Source of the DNA: Candidatus Anaerobiospirillum merdipullorum
GTDB taxonomy: Bacteria > Pseudomonadota > Gammaproteobacteria > Enterobacterales > Succinivibrionaceae
NCBI GenBank assembly: GCA_018883895.1
Contig: JAHLFG010000070.1
Span: 1 to 53,424, forward strand
Direction of reading: 5' to 3'
Length of the DNA: 53,424 nucleotides
Shown here: positions 43,248-51,302 of the stretch, piece by piece
Position numbering within the stretch: position 1 is the first letter of the stretch
Layout of the letters: each line of letters starts with the position of its first letter
Made by a program: the position numbers and the translations under genes
The notes under the pieces: model-generated
Told to the model about the DNA's origin: nothing
The model's input: only the letters and a program-made list of their open reading frames with translations
Databases searched by the model: none

Positions 43248-43275
43248 CAGGGCGCTACTTTACCACAGCGCCCTG
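43248..43275 (-). terminator. Hairpin after brnQ
   Basis: A perfect 9-bp stem CAGGGCGCT / AGCGCCCTG with a 10-base loop lies 20 bases after the brnQ stop. No T-run follows on the minus strand, so terminator strength is uncertain. A 13-base repeat AAGATAGCAAAAA occurs twice nearby (about 43142 and 43195). Confidence 0.45.
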
Positions 43276-43294
43276 TTGAGGTTTAAATTTAAAT

Positions 43295-44626
43295 TTAATC
43301 TACCGGAGCGGCCTTAACCAAGCTCTTATGCACCAGGCCAATGACAAAGCCGCACAAAGCAAAGGGGATCCAGCCTAAGCCATAGCGATGAAGCGGCAAC
43401 CACTGCGTTAAGATGGCATCTAAACCACCTAACGCAATTTGCGCAGTTTGCAGACCATTGTGGGTGGCCATCACTAAGGTAAAAGCCATGGTCCAAGCAT
43501 AGACGCAACGCCGTCCACCAAAGAGTTTGTGGGTCAGGATGAGGAACACAATAGCCACGCACAGCGGGTAAATGAACATCAATACCGGAATGGTCGACAC
43601 AATGATGGTCTTAAGACCAAAGAGGCCAATTAAGTAGGAAATTACGGTAAAGATTACCACCCAGGCGACATAGGGAAGCTTACCGGTAAGCTCGCGCATA
43701 AAGGTTGCGCAGCAGGTGATAAGGCCGATACTTGTCGTCAAGCAGGCCAAGAGCACCATCACTGCCAATAAGATGGCACCGGCCTGACCAAAGAAGATCT
43801 TGGCCGTCTCCGCTAAAATCGGAGCACCGGTTTCCTGCAGGCCAATTGCGCCCACACTCTCCGAGCCAATCTTGGCAATAAAGATATAGATGATGGCAAG
43901 TAAGGGACCGGCCACAAAACCTGACTTATAGACCTGCAGGGTCACTTCTCGTTTATCATTAATGCCGGTATATTGCACCGCTTTAATCACTAAGGAGGCA
44001 AAGACCAAGGCGGCAATGGCGTCTAAGGTATTATAACCATCCAAAATACCCTGAATAACGGCCTTAACCGGGGTGGCATAAGCAGCACTTGGCTCCTGCG
44101 GCTCCCCTAAAGGGCTAATAAAGGATTTAACAATATAGATCACCAAGGTGAGCACTAAGGCCGGGGTTAAGAATTTGCCGATACGATCGACCAACTTAGT
44201 CGGGGTGGCCGATAACCAGCCGGTTACCAAGAAGAAAAACAAAAGGAAGATGGCCAGTGCATATTCCGGGGGATTGGCGCCCAAGAACGGACGAATGGCA
44301 ATTTCGTAGGAGACCGTGCCGGTACGCGGTACGGCAAAGCACGGACCAATGGCCATATAGCTTATCACGGTATAAAAGAGCGCATAATAAGGATGCACGC
44401 GCGAGGCCACTTGCATCAGCGCCAACTTACCAGAATAACCGATGGCAATGACAGCTAGCAGCGGTAAACCTACCCCGGTCACACAAAAACCGAGAACCGC
44501 CCACCACACGTTATAGCCAGCAACCTGCCCCATCGAGGCGGGAAAAATTAAGTTACCAGCGCCAAAGAACAGCGCAAAGAGCATCAAACCAATCGGAATG
44601 AAGCTGTAATTCTTCTGTACCTGCAT
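43295..44626 (-). CDS. brnQ: Branched-chain amino acid transporter BrnQ (LIVCS family)
   Basis: A 443-residue inner-membrane sodium symporter for leucine, valine and isoleucine. The N-terminal signature LMLFALFFGAGNLIFPASMGQVAG (about 15-38) and the GPCFAVPRTGTVSYEIAI segment (near 94-111) are the hallmarks of BrnQ. About twelve hydrophobic segments are visible. E. coli BrnQ is 439. It stands alone with its own leader. Together with two AHAS operons it supports an active branched-chain amino acid economy. Confidence 0.96.
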   Translation of the reverse strand: MQVQKNYSFIPIGLMLFALFFGAGNLIFPASMGQVAGYNVWWAVLGFCVTGVGLPLLAVIAIGYSGKLALMQVASRVHPYYALFYTVISYMAIGPCFAVPRTGTVSYEIAIRPFLGANPPEYALAIFLLFFFLVTGWLSATPTKLVDRIGKFLTPALVLTLVIYIVKSFISPLGEPQEPSAAYATPVKAVIQGILDGYNTLDAIAALVFASLVIKAVQYTGINDKREVTLQVYKSGFVAGPLLAIIYIFIAKIGSESVGAIGLQETGAPILAETAKIFFGQAGAILLAVMVLLACLTTSIGLITCCATFMRELTGKLPYVAWVVIFTVISYLIGLFGLKTIIVSTIPVLMFIYPLCVAIVFLILTHKLFGGRRCVYAWTMAFTLVMATHNGLQTAQIALGGLDAILTQWLPLHRYGLGWIPFALCGFVIGLVHKSLVKAAPVD

Positions 44627-44941
44627 AACAAAGTCTTTTTATTTGCGTTACAAACCCTCAGCCACTGCACCACAGTGGCCACAATATGCCCTTTGACAAG
44701 GCATTTCATTAAAAGAGTTATTTTACCCGTCTAACAGCCATTTGCGCATCTTTTTGCCCGCAAAAATTCACAATAATTCCACACTTTGCACTAAATATGT
44801 GCACAAAACTTAGTTGCCATCCGTGATAAAAAATTTAACGCGCCGGCTTAAAGGCAGCGCAGTTTTTGCCGTGGCAAACCGTGAGCTACGTTTGCAGATA
44901 AGCGCTAACATAAATAAGCTTTAATTTTAAGGAGAAGCAAG
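44627..44941. other. 315-base intergenic region between brnQ and the EamA gene
   Basis: No ORF. On the minus strand a TAAAAT box (about 44723) may serve brnQ. A perfect dyad TGCAC-TAAATAT-GTGCA lies at 44787-44803, resembling an enhancer or operator. The last 60 bases before the EamA gene are AT-rich and end in AAGGAG. Confidence 0.4.
44787..44803. promoter_or_regulatory. Perfect TGCAC-N7-GTGCA dyad
   Basis: The inverted repeat TGCAC / GTGCA is separated by TAAATAT. The form is like NtrC sites (TGCAC-N7-GTGCA), though the inner bases differ from TGCACCA/TGGTGCA. It lies between the divergent brnQ and EamA genes. Imperfect relatives occur at 19256-19272 and 30183-30199. Confidence 0.4.
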
Positions 44942-45352
44942 ATGTGGGCACTCTTTGCCTTTTTGGCCGCCCTCTTTGGCGCCTTAACTTCGATTTTGGC
45001 CAAAGTTGGCATACAGGGGGTAAACTCAAATTTAGCCACCGCCATTCGTACCTTAGTGGTGATTGTCATGGCCTGGGCGCTGGTCTTTTTAACTCATGCC
45101 CATAGCTCTCTTGGTGACGTGAGCCGTAAAAGTTGGATCTTCTTAATCCTCTCGGGCCTGGCCACCGGCGCCTCATGGCTGTGTTTTTATCGCGCGCTAC
45201 AAACAGGCCCGGTTTCCAAGGTCGTGGCCATCGATAAGTTTAGTGTCGTCATTACGCTGGTGCTGGCACTTATCTTCTTACATGAGGACTTTAGGCTTCA
45301 AGATGTGCTGGGCGCTAGCTTAATTACCCTCGGCACCCTCATCATGATTTAG
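44942..45352 (+). CDS. Half-size EamA family transporter
   Basis: A 136-residue membrane protein with four to five hydrophobic segments and one EamA repeat (about residues 2-135; FYRALQTGPVSKVVAIDKFSVVITLVLALIFLHEDF). Most EamA proteins carry two repeats in about 290 residues. Single-repeat members, like SMR-type exporters, are thought to work as dimers. Substrate unknown. AAGGAG precedes the ATG. It is followed by a GC-rich hairpin shared with the convergent esterase gene. Confidence 0.85.
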   Translation: MWALFAFLAALFGALTSILAKVGIQGVNSNLATAIRTLVVIVMAWALVFLTHAHSSLGDVSRKSWIFLILSGLATGASWLCFYRALQTGPVSKVVAIDKFSVVITLVLALIFLHEDFRLQDVLGASLITLGTLIMI

Positions 45353-45367
45353 TAGCTATAAATTAAA

Positions 45368-45383
45368 GGGGGCCACTGCCCCC
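45368..45383. terminator. Bidirectional terminator hairpin
   Basis: GGGGGC (45368-45373) and GCCCCC (45378-45383) with loop CACT, between convergent genes. On the minus strand it is followed by TTTAATTT, on the plus strand by an AT-rich run. Confidence 0.65.
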
Positions 45384-45414
45384 CACAATTAAACTACCAT
45401 CCTTAAGTTTGTTC

Positions 45415-46254
45415 TTACTTTAACTTTAAATATTCTTCAGCCATCCGCTCACCTAAAGCCTGATGCGAGGCTGTAGTCATATGCACGCCATCGGCCAAAA
45501 CTTGCGCGCCGGTGGATTTGGCCAGCCCGGCATTTAAGCGCTTGGCAATTTTAGGCAAGGTATTGAGAATGAGCTTGCCCGCTTCCCCACCATAGTCCTG
45601 ATAGAACTCACCAATGACAATCTTAAGATCTGGATCATTGAGATCTTTGCGCATATTAGTCAGCACATCGACCACCGCCGCTTCATACATCTGCGGGCAA
45701 GTTAAGTGGTCGACATCGGACTCACCTTGGATCCACAAAATGCCATCCAAGCTCACCTCACGCCCGCTATCGGTAACCGCCTGCATGGCAGCCTTGGTGG
45801 CCTCAATGGCCGACACATAAGGATTTACCGGCAAGTTATAGCCCGAATCCGGGCTGTAGCCCTTAGGGCCATGGCCTTTGCGCCACTCAGAAATATCGGT
45901 GCCACCCCAGGCGCGATTGACCAATAAAATCTTATCGCCCTCCGGGAGGGTCTTGAGCAAAGCTTCGGCAAACGGGCGCCCGGCATTAGTGCCATAAGTA
46001 ACCCCGTCTTTGTCATGACGAATGGGATCTTGCGCTATTTCCACTTGATTAAGCGGCGTACCGGCACGTCCGTCAGTAAAGTTTAAAATGCTCGGATTGG
46101 GCTCAAAGTTAAAGGGCGTAGCATCGCGTCCTACCATATTAGATTGGCCTGCCAATAAGAACACATGGACCTCTTCTGCGCTAGCACTTAACGCTACGCA
46201 AGCTGACAATACGGCCGCCACAGCCAGGGGAATAAACTTCTTTTGCATAGACAC
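45415..46254 (-). CDS. Secreted sialate O-acetylesterase-like SGNH hydrolase
   Basis: A 279-residue protein with a signal peptide (residues 1-26, ending SASAEE). It has the SASA/DUF303 fold of sialate O-acetylesterases. FLLAGQSNMVGRD (about 33-45) carries the nucleophile serine, WIQGESDVDH lies near 172, and DGVHMTTASH near 255 holds the catalytic Asp-His. Such enzymes remove O-acetyl groups from sialic acids or plant xylan. In a host-associated bacterium, mucin sialic acids are a plausible target, but this is inference. Monocistronic. Confidence 0.88.
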   Translation of the reverse strand: MSMQKKFIPLAVAAVLSACVALSASAEEVHVFLLAGQSNMVGRDATPFNFEPNPSILNFTDGRAGTPLNQVEIAQDPIRHDKDGVTYGTNAGRPFAEALLKTLPEGDKILLVNRAWGGTDISEWRKGHGPKGYSPDSGYNLPVNPYVSAIEATKAAMQAVTDSGREVSLDGILWIQGESDVDHLTCPQMYEAAVVDVLTNMRKDLNDPDLKIVIGEFYQDYGGEAGKLILNTLPKIAKRLNAGLAKSTGAQVLADGVHMTTASHQALGERMAEEYLKLK

Positions 46255-46460
46255 TCACCTAAAAATTTTTACTTTAGTTGTAAATGATTGCGTCTTCACC
46301 GTATGTTAGCCCTAGGCGAAATACTAGTATGGAAGACACTTTTATTATGAATTGATGGTCGCAGGCAATCTATGCAATAGATCAATTTTTGCCCATACAT
46401 TTTCATGATTTTTGCTAAGTAAGCCGCTGATTTTCCCCGCCCCGAACTAATCTTAGCGCC

Positions 46461-46482
46461 TTAAGTAAAAATTTTTACTTAA
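46461..46482. repeat. 22-bp perfect palindrome
   Basis: Each half is TTAAGTAAAAA. It lies four bases before the -35 box of the tRNA-Asn promoter. It may act as an UP-like or Fis-type element for tRNA transcription or as an operator. The same core occurs near the start of the divergent esterase. Confidence 0.6.
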
Positions 46483-46486
46483 CTTG

Positions 46487-46515
46487 TTGACAGATTCTGT
46501 TTTGCCCCTTATAAT
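46487..46515 (+). promoter_or_regulatory. Promoter of tRNA-Asn copy 2
   Basis: Consensus TTGACA (46487-46492), a 17-base spacer and TATAAT (46510-46515). Confidence 0.88.
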
Positions 46516-46522
46516 ATGCCCC

Positions 46523-46544
46523 GTTTTCAGCACTGACTGAAAAC
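46523..46544 (+). promoter_or_regulatory. Leader inverted repeat of tRNA-Asn copy 2
   Basis: GTTTTCAG (46523-46530) and CTGAAAAC (46537-46544), loop CACTGA. Same as at 42956-42977 except one loop base. It begins seven bases after the -10 box, thus at the start of the transcript. Confidence 0.6.
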
Positions 46545-46565
46545 ACTAAAACTTGATTGTGGAGT

Positions 46566-46641
46566 TCCTCCTTAGTTCAGTCGGTAGAACGGCGGACTGT
46601 TAATCCGTATGTCGCTGGTTCAAGTCCAGTAGGAGGAGCCA
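46566..46641 (+). tRNA. tRNA-Asn (GTT), second copy
   Basis: 76 bases, identical to the gene at 43003-43078, anticodon GTT, encoded CCA. It has its own promoter and terminator, so it is a separate transcription unit rather than a tandem array. Confidence 0.97.
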
Positions 46642-46661
46642 CAAAGCTCTCACTTTGTAAG

Positions 46662-46685
46662 TCAGCCTAAGCGCTGATTTTTTTT
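46662..46685 (+). terminator. Terminator of tRNA-Asn copy 2
   Basis: TCAGC (46662-46666) and GCTGA (46673-46677), loop CTAAGC, then eight T. Confidence 0.8.
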
Positions 46686-46722
46686 GTTTTTAGCCCCCGC
46701 AAAATTAAGCGCCCTAAGTCCT

Positions 46723-46751
46723 AAAAAAGGGGCCGTCCGCCTCCTGCGGAC
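46723..46751 (-). terminator. Terminator of the Lon-like protease gene
   Basis: On the minus strand GTCCGC (46751-46746) and GCGGAC (46740-46735) with loop AGGAG are followed by GGCCCC and six T. It lies 15 bases after the stop. Confidence 0.75.
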
Positions 46752-46765
46752 AGCTTTACTTATTG

Positions 46766-48346
46766 TTATTCCCAGAATTTCCACCAAGGGCGCTCGTTAT
46801 GCCCGCTTTGGCCAATCTGCGCCATACGCTCGACAATGCGCTGGGCAATCGTGCCTTGCTCTTCCTTACTGCCCCAGGGCACGGTAGTTAAGAGTTCAAT
46901 GGCATCGGTGACGTGACTTACGGTGTAAAGATGGAACTTACCCTGCTTGACGGCGCGCACCACTGCCGGACGGAGCACCAATTGCGGCACACAAGTTTCC
47001 GGAATGACCACACCCTGCGAGCCGGTCAGGCCATGTAAACGACAGACTTTAAAAAAGCCTTCAATCTTTTCATTGACGCCCCCTACCGGTTGCACATGGC
47101 CAAATTGATCCACCGAGCCGGTTAAGGCCAAGTCCTGGCGAATCGGGACGCCCGCCAAGCACGAGAGCACGGCGCACAAACCGGTTAAGGAAGCACTATC
47201 GCCATCAATTTCGCTATAGGACTGCTCAAAGACCAAGCTTGCCGATACCGGTAGCGGTTGCTCAGCTCCAAATTCCTTCATCAAATAGCCATTGATGATC
47301 ATCATCGCCTTGGCATGAATTTGTCCGGCCAATTCGGCCTTACGCTCAATGTCGATGACATCTCCCTCACCACCGGCGCGTAAGGTGGCAGTGATCCGCA
47401 CCGGCTCACCAAATTCATAGGACGAGCCAAAGGTTTCCACCACTGACAAGCCATTGACCTGCCCAATGGCCGCGCCTTGAGTGGCAATTAACAATTGCTG
47501 ATCGCGATGCTCACGTAGCTCTGATTCAGCCAAAAAATTGACGCGAAAATCAGCGGCAGCAAAGGCCTTTAACACTGCCTTGGCATCAATGAGCGCTCCT
47601 TTGGCGTACTTATCGGCCTGCGTAAGGAGACTGTGTAAGGTGCGCTCAGCAATCCCCAGCCAACGTCTATCCCCACTTTGGCGGGTGGCCAAACGGCAAA
47701 AGAGCTCGACGGCCTCAACACTGCAGGCTTTAACCTGTAGTCTTTTTTGATAACAAGCCAAAAGCTGGCCTACCAAATTAATCCCGTCACTTGCCGGAAA
47801 CTCAAACACCAAATCGGCATGCAAGGCATAATCAAGCTCCGGCCAAAAGAGACTTAAATCCGCACAATCAGTGCCACTGCCGCATAAAATTAGCTTGATG
47901 GCCGGATTGTCATGCAAGGCAGCACTCAAAGGACCAATCCATTTGGGATGATCACATAAAAGCGCGCAAGGTAAAATCAATACCCCAAAACCGTGGATTA
48001 AGCCACCCTGGCCATTCTTGCCCAAAAGTTGCTCTTTACGCGCAGCTCTAGCCACCACCGGCTTTAACTGACTTAAAGCGGTCACTAAATCCACTGCCGT
48101 TTGTAATTCATCCACCCGGCTGTTGCCACAGATAACTAAGATCTGCTCATGGGCAGAGTGTAATAAGGCGCGCACGGCGTTTTTGGCACGCAACTGTAAC
48201 GTCGCAAAAGAGCGCCCCGTCAAAGTTGAAGTATCACTAAAGTTGGCACTACCAAAGTTGGGAGTTAAATCAGTCAATTCAATTTCCTGACTGTGCGCCA
48301 CCGGGCGCGAACTACCGTCAGGATGATAGAGTAAAGTAGGTTTCAA
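46766..48346 (-). CDS. Lon-like S16 protease of the YcbZ/LonH type
   Basis: A 526-residue protein with a C-terminal Lon protease domain (about 320-500). The catalytic serine lies in IDGDSASLTGLCAVLS (near 372-387) and the lysine in PVGGVNEKIEGFF (near 413-425). ALTGSVDQFGHVQPVGG fits between. The N-terminal 300 residues occupy the place of an AAA+ module but show no Walker A GxxxxGK; ICGNSRVDEL stands where one might be. E. coli YcbZ is the closest known type, of unclear function. The start appears to be TTG (MKPTLLYH). No better ATG lies near it. Confidence 0.85.
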   Translation of the reverse strand: MKPTLLYHPDGSSRPVAHSQEIELTDLTPNFGSANFSDTSTLTGRSFATLQLRAKNAVRALLHSAHEQILVICGNSRVDELQTAVDLVTALSQLKPVVARAARKEQLLGKNGQGGLIHGFGVLILPCALLCDHPKWIGPLSAALHDNPAIKLILCGSGTDCADLSLFWPELDYALHADLVFEFPASDGINLVGQLLACYQKRLQVKACSVEAVELFCRLATRQSGDRRWLGIAERTLHSLLTQADKYAKGALIDAKAVLKAFAAADFRVNFLAESELREHRDQQLLIATQGAAIGQVNGLSVVETFGSSYEFGEPVRITATLRAGGEGDVIDIERKAELAGQIHAKAMMIINGYLMKEFGAEQPLPVSASLVFEQSYSEIDGDSASLTGLCAVLSCLAGVPIRQDLALTGSVDQFGHVQPVGGVNEKIEGFFKVCRLHGLTGSQGVVIPETCVPQLVLRPAVVRAVKQGKFHLYTVSHVTDAIELLTTVPWGSKEEQGTIAQRIVERMAQIGQSGHNERPWWKFWE

Positions 48347-48438
48347 ACTACAAAAACCTCATGTAAGCGCAAAATCATGCTGGCGCAAGCATTGTAATCA
48401 AAGCCATCTTACTGTCAACACTCCCCAAAAGCTTGCGC

Positions 48439-49896
48439 TTATAAACGCCAAATGCGCGGGCTTAAGCATAGTAAAACCGGGATAATTTCCAAACGACCGG
48501 CTAACATATCAAAGGAAAACAGCAGATGCAGCGCCGTGCCCACCTCAGAAAAGTTGGCCTCCGGTCCCAAAGAAGTACCCATCGCCGGACCGACATTAGA
48601 CAGTGCTGAAATACTGGCGGTAATGGCATCAGGTAAGGACAGCCCCAAGAGTACGCCCACACCACTTGAAAGTATGGCCAGCAGGATATAACCGACAAAA
48701 TAGGTAATCACCGCCCGAATTAAGGCGGAGGATACTAGTTGGCCATTGTAATGGGGCTCAATTATCTGATGGGGATGCAAGGCCTTAGTGAGCTGGGTTT
48801 TAAACATCGCATAGCAAATTTGCAATCTAAAGACCTTAATGCCACCTGAAGTCGATCCCGAGCAACCGCCAATGGCTAATATGATAAAAAAGATATAGGT
48901 GGCAAAGGGATTCCAGGCGGAAAAGTCTTCCAGCGCAAAGCCGGTGGTGGAAATAATCGAAATGATATTAAACAAGCCCACGCGAAGCGCGCGCTCAAAA
49001 TCATAGTCATTAATAAAGATCAAAGAAGCGATGACGAAAAACGCGGTAAGCACAATTATCTTAAATAAACCGCGCACCTGTTCATCGCGCCACACCTGCA
49101 GATAATTGCCAGAAATGCTCGATAAAATCACAAAAAACGGCAAAGAGCCTAAAATCATAAATAACATCGCCCAATAGTGCACCGCCGCGGGCAAACCATT
49201 CATGGAGGCATCTAAGGGCATCATGCCGCCGGTCGCTACGGTACACAGGGCCGCATTTAAAGCCAAAAACCAATCTAATCCGGCAATCATATAGCACAAG
49301 GTGCACAAGATGGCGGTAGCGGCATACCACAAAAGCAGCCCAATGGCCATGGTTTTAATGTGAGCCGTCAGTTTGGCCTGGCCGTCAAAGGATGAAGATT
49401 CGGTTTTAAAGAGATTAAGCCCACCTAAAAGAAAGCTTGGCAATAAGGCCGCACCGGCCACCACGAAGCCGATACCTCCAAAAAATTGCAACATCGAGCG
49501 CCACAACAAGACCGACTGCTCGCGGCCATCTAAATGAGCAATCGCGGTAGCTCCAGTACAGGACAGCGCCGAGGCACTTTCAAAGATAGCCCCGGCAAAA
49601 TTAAGATCATCTAAAATAAGCCACAGCGGAATGGCGGCCAATAAAATACATAAGACCCACAAACTTACGGTAAAGACAAAGAGATCGCGTAAGGTCACGT
49701 TCAAGCGCGCTTGGCGGCCTACGCGGTGCAACAATACTGACAATGCCACCGCACAAAGCGCCGCACCGATAAAGCAACCGGCGGCCAGGCGCTCTTTGAC
49801 CACCAAGGCCCAGCCTGCGGGAATCAAACCACATAGACCAAACCAAAATACTGCCGGGCACAGTAAGCGCGCAACGAGGCGCAAATTTACGACCAT
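48439..49896 (-). CDS. trkH: Potassium uptake protein TrkH
   Basis: A 485-residue inner-membrane channel-like subunit of the Trk potassium uptake system. Four pore-like repeats are suggested by hydrophobic pairs with filter loops such as ALSCTGATA, CTVATGGMM, IISTTGFAL and LSNVGPAMG. The start is ATG at 49896 with AAGGTG upstream and the family's hydrophobic N-terminus. An ATG at 49917 would add seven residues inside trkA. The trkA and trkH reading frames overlap by about ten bases, so they are translationally coupled. Confidence 0.95.
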   Translation of the reverse strand: MVVNLRLVARLLCPAVFWFGLCGLIPAGWALVVKERLAAGCFIGAALCAVALSVLLHRVGRQARLNVTLRDLFVFTVSLWVLCILLAAIPLWLILDDLNFAGAIFESASALSCTGATAIAHLDGREQSVLLWRSMLQFFGGIGFVVAGAALLPSFLLGGLNLFKTESSSFDGQAKLTAHIKTMAIGLLLWYAATAILCTLCYMIAGLDWFLALNAALCTVATGGMMPLDASMNGLPAAVHYWAMLFMILGSLPFFVILSSISGNYLQVWRDEQVRGLFKIIVLTAFFVIASLIFINDYDFERALRVGLFNIISIISTTGFALEDFSAWNPFATYIFFIILAIGGCSGSTSGGIKVFRLQICYAMFKTQLTKALHPHQIIEPHYNGQLVSSALIRAVITYFVGYILLAILSSGVGVLLGLSLPDAITASISALSNVGPAMGTSLGPEANFSEVGTALHLLFSFDMLAGRLEIIPVLLCLSPRIWRL

Positions 49897-51284
49897 AAAC
49901 GCACCTTCGGGATCCAACTGACGCGCGGACGCAAGAGCTCACTTAAGCGCCTTAATTGTGCCTGATCGTTTAAATAGGCAATCAATCTATCTCCTGAGGC
50001 AAACTCTAAATCCGGCGTGCACGGCAATAGCTTGCGTCCGCGCAGCACCAACCCAAGATTCACCCCATTGGGCCAGGTAATATCACTTATTTTATGCCCC
50101 ACCACCCGGCGACTGCCTTCTTGCACTAAGATTTCCGCGGCACAGGAGCGTCCGGAGTTAAATAAGCGCAGCTTAATCACGCCATCTTGATAAATATCCG
50201 ACAGCATGGTGGAAATTACGGCCTCACGCGGCTCAAAAAGCACATCGACATCCGCACTGCCTAAAAGGGAGCTTAAATCACTTAAGGTGGTTTTACTAAT
50301 CACTGCCAAAGTGCGCGGACAACCATAACGTTTGAGAAGCTGTCCGGCAATGACATTGATCTCATCACTAGGGCTGGCGGCAATAAAGCGATCGCAATCA
50401 TACAGATGCTCTTCATGAATAAAATCCGGATCGCAGGGATCGGCATAAAAGAGCTCGACATTATTGCTATGAAAACGGGTCTGTAAACGTTGTGCGCGTT
50501 GCGGATCAGGTTCAATCAATTTCACCCGATAGCGTAAACTTAAATTACGCGCCAACTCATCGGCAGCATGAGTTCCCCCGGCAATGGCAATGATCTTAGA
50601 GCCGGCATCTAAGGGGCCTAATGCAGATAAAAAGGCCAAAGCACGGCTGCGCTCGACACAAAAAAAGATCTCATCGCCCTGCGTGAGAGTCTCGTGCATA
50701 AAATTGCGGATAGGCTCATGTTGGCGATAGAGCCCCACCACCCGGGCCTTACTGTCACTTTCCAAAGCCGCCACCTGCGAGCCTAGCAGTTTGCCCCCAC
50801 GGCGGCACACCGCCGTCCCGACGACTACGCGCTCATCGGCAAAAAGTCCGCAACATGAACAGCCTGGCAATTCAATTAAATCTAAGATATCAGCTGCGGT
50901 AATATGCTCCGGGGCGATGACATGATCAATCGGTAAGGCCTGTCCGTTAAATAAGGCCGGCGCTTCGGCCAAAAGATCAGGGGTGCGGATACGGGCAATC
51001 TTACGCGGGATAGCAAATAAGGCGTAGCCTAGAGCGCATACTGCGATATTAAATTCATCGGCCGACGTCACCGCCACCAAGAGCTCAGTATTTTCCGCCC
51101 CGGCACGGCGTAATACCGCAGGTGACAGCGCGTCGCCTTGTACCACGCGTAAATCCAAACGATCCGAGAGCGTGGACAATTCTGCCGACGGCTCGTCTAT
51201 CATGGTCACCGCATGACCCATACTGACTAAGTACTGCGCCAACTCGCGCCCGATGCGCGCCGCACCAACAATAATGATATTCAT
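49887..51284 (-). CDS. trkA: Trk system potassium uptake regulatory protein TrkA
   Basis: A 465-residue cytoplasmic gating subunit with two RCK (Rossmann TrkA-N plus TrkA-C) halves. The first starts MNIIIVGAARIGRELAQYL (glycines of the NAD-binding loop GAARIG). The second repeats the pattern at ALGPLDAGSKIIAIAGGTHAADELARNL near 225. It regulates TrkH through NAD(H)/ATP binding. Length matches E. coli TrkA (458). It follows rsmB at 18 bases. Confidence 0.96.
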   Translation of the reverse strand: MNIIIVGAARIGRELAQYLVSMGHAVTMIDEPSAELSTLSDRLDLRVVQGDALSPAVLRRAGAENTELLVAVTSADEFNIAVCALGYALFAIPRKIARIRTPDLLAEAPALFNGQALPIDHVIAPEHITAADILDLIELPGCSCCGLFADERVVVGTAVCRRGGKLLGSQVAALESDSKARVVGLYRQHEPIRNFMHETLTQGDEIFFCVERSRALAFLSALGPLDAGSKIIAIAGGTHAADELARNLSLRYRVKLIEPDPQRAQRLQTRFHSNNVELFYADPCDPDFIHEEHLYDCDRFIAASPSDEINVIAGQLLKRYGCPRTLAVISKTTLSDLSSLLGSADVDVLFEPREAVISTMLSDIYQDGVIKLRLFNSGRSCAAEILVQEGSRRVVGHKISDITWPNGVNLGLVLRGRKLLPCTPDLEFASGDRLIAYLNDQAQLRRLSELLRPRVSWIPKVRLWS

Positions 51285-51302
51285 GCTCGCCTGATCTTAT
51301 CA

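Larger units (their letters stand above)
46255..46565. other. AT-rich intergenic region upstream of the esterase and second tRNA-Asn
   Basis: 310 bases without a gene. It holds the promoter region of the minus-strand esterase (46255-46320) and the tRNA-Asn promoter. A 22-bp perfect palindrome lies at 46461-46482 (half TTAAGTAAAAA). The 14-base string AAAAATTTTTACTT of the palindrome recurs at about 46261-46274, just ahead of the esterase gene. Confidence 0.5.
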
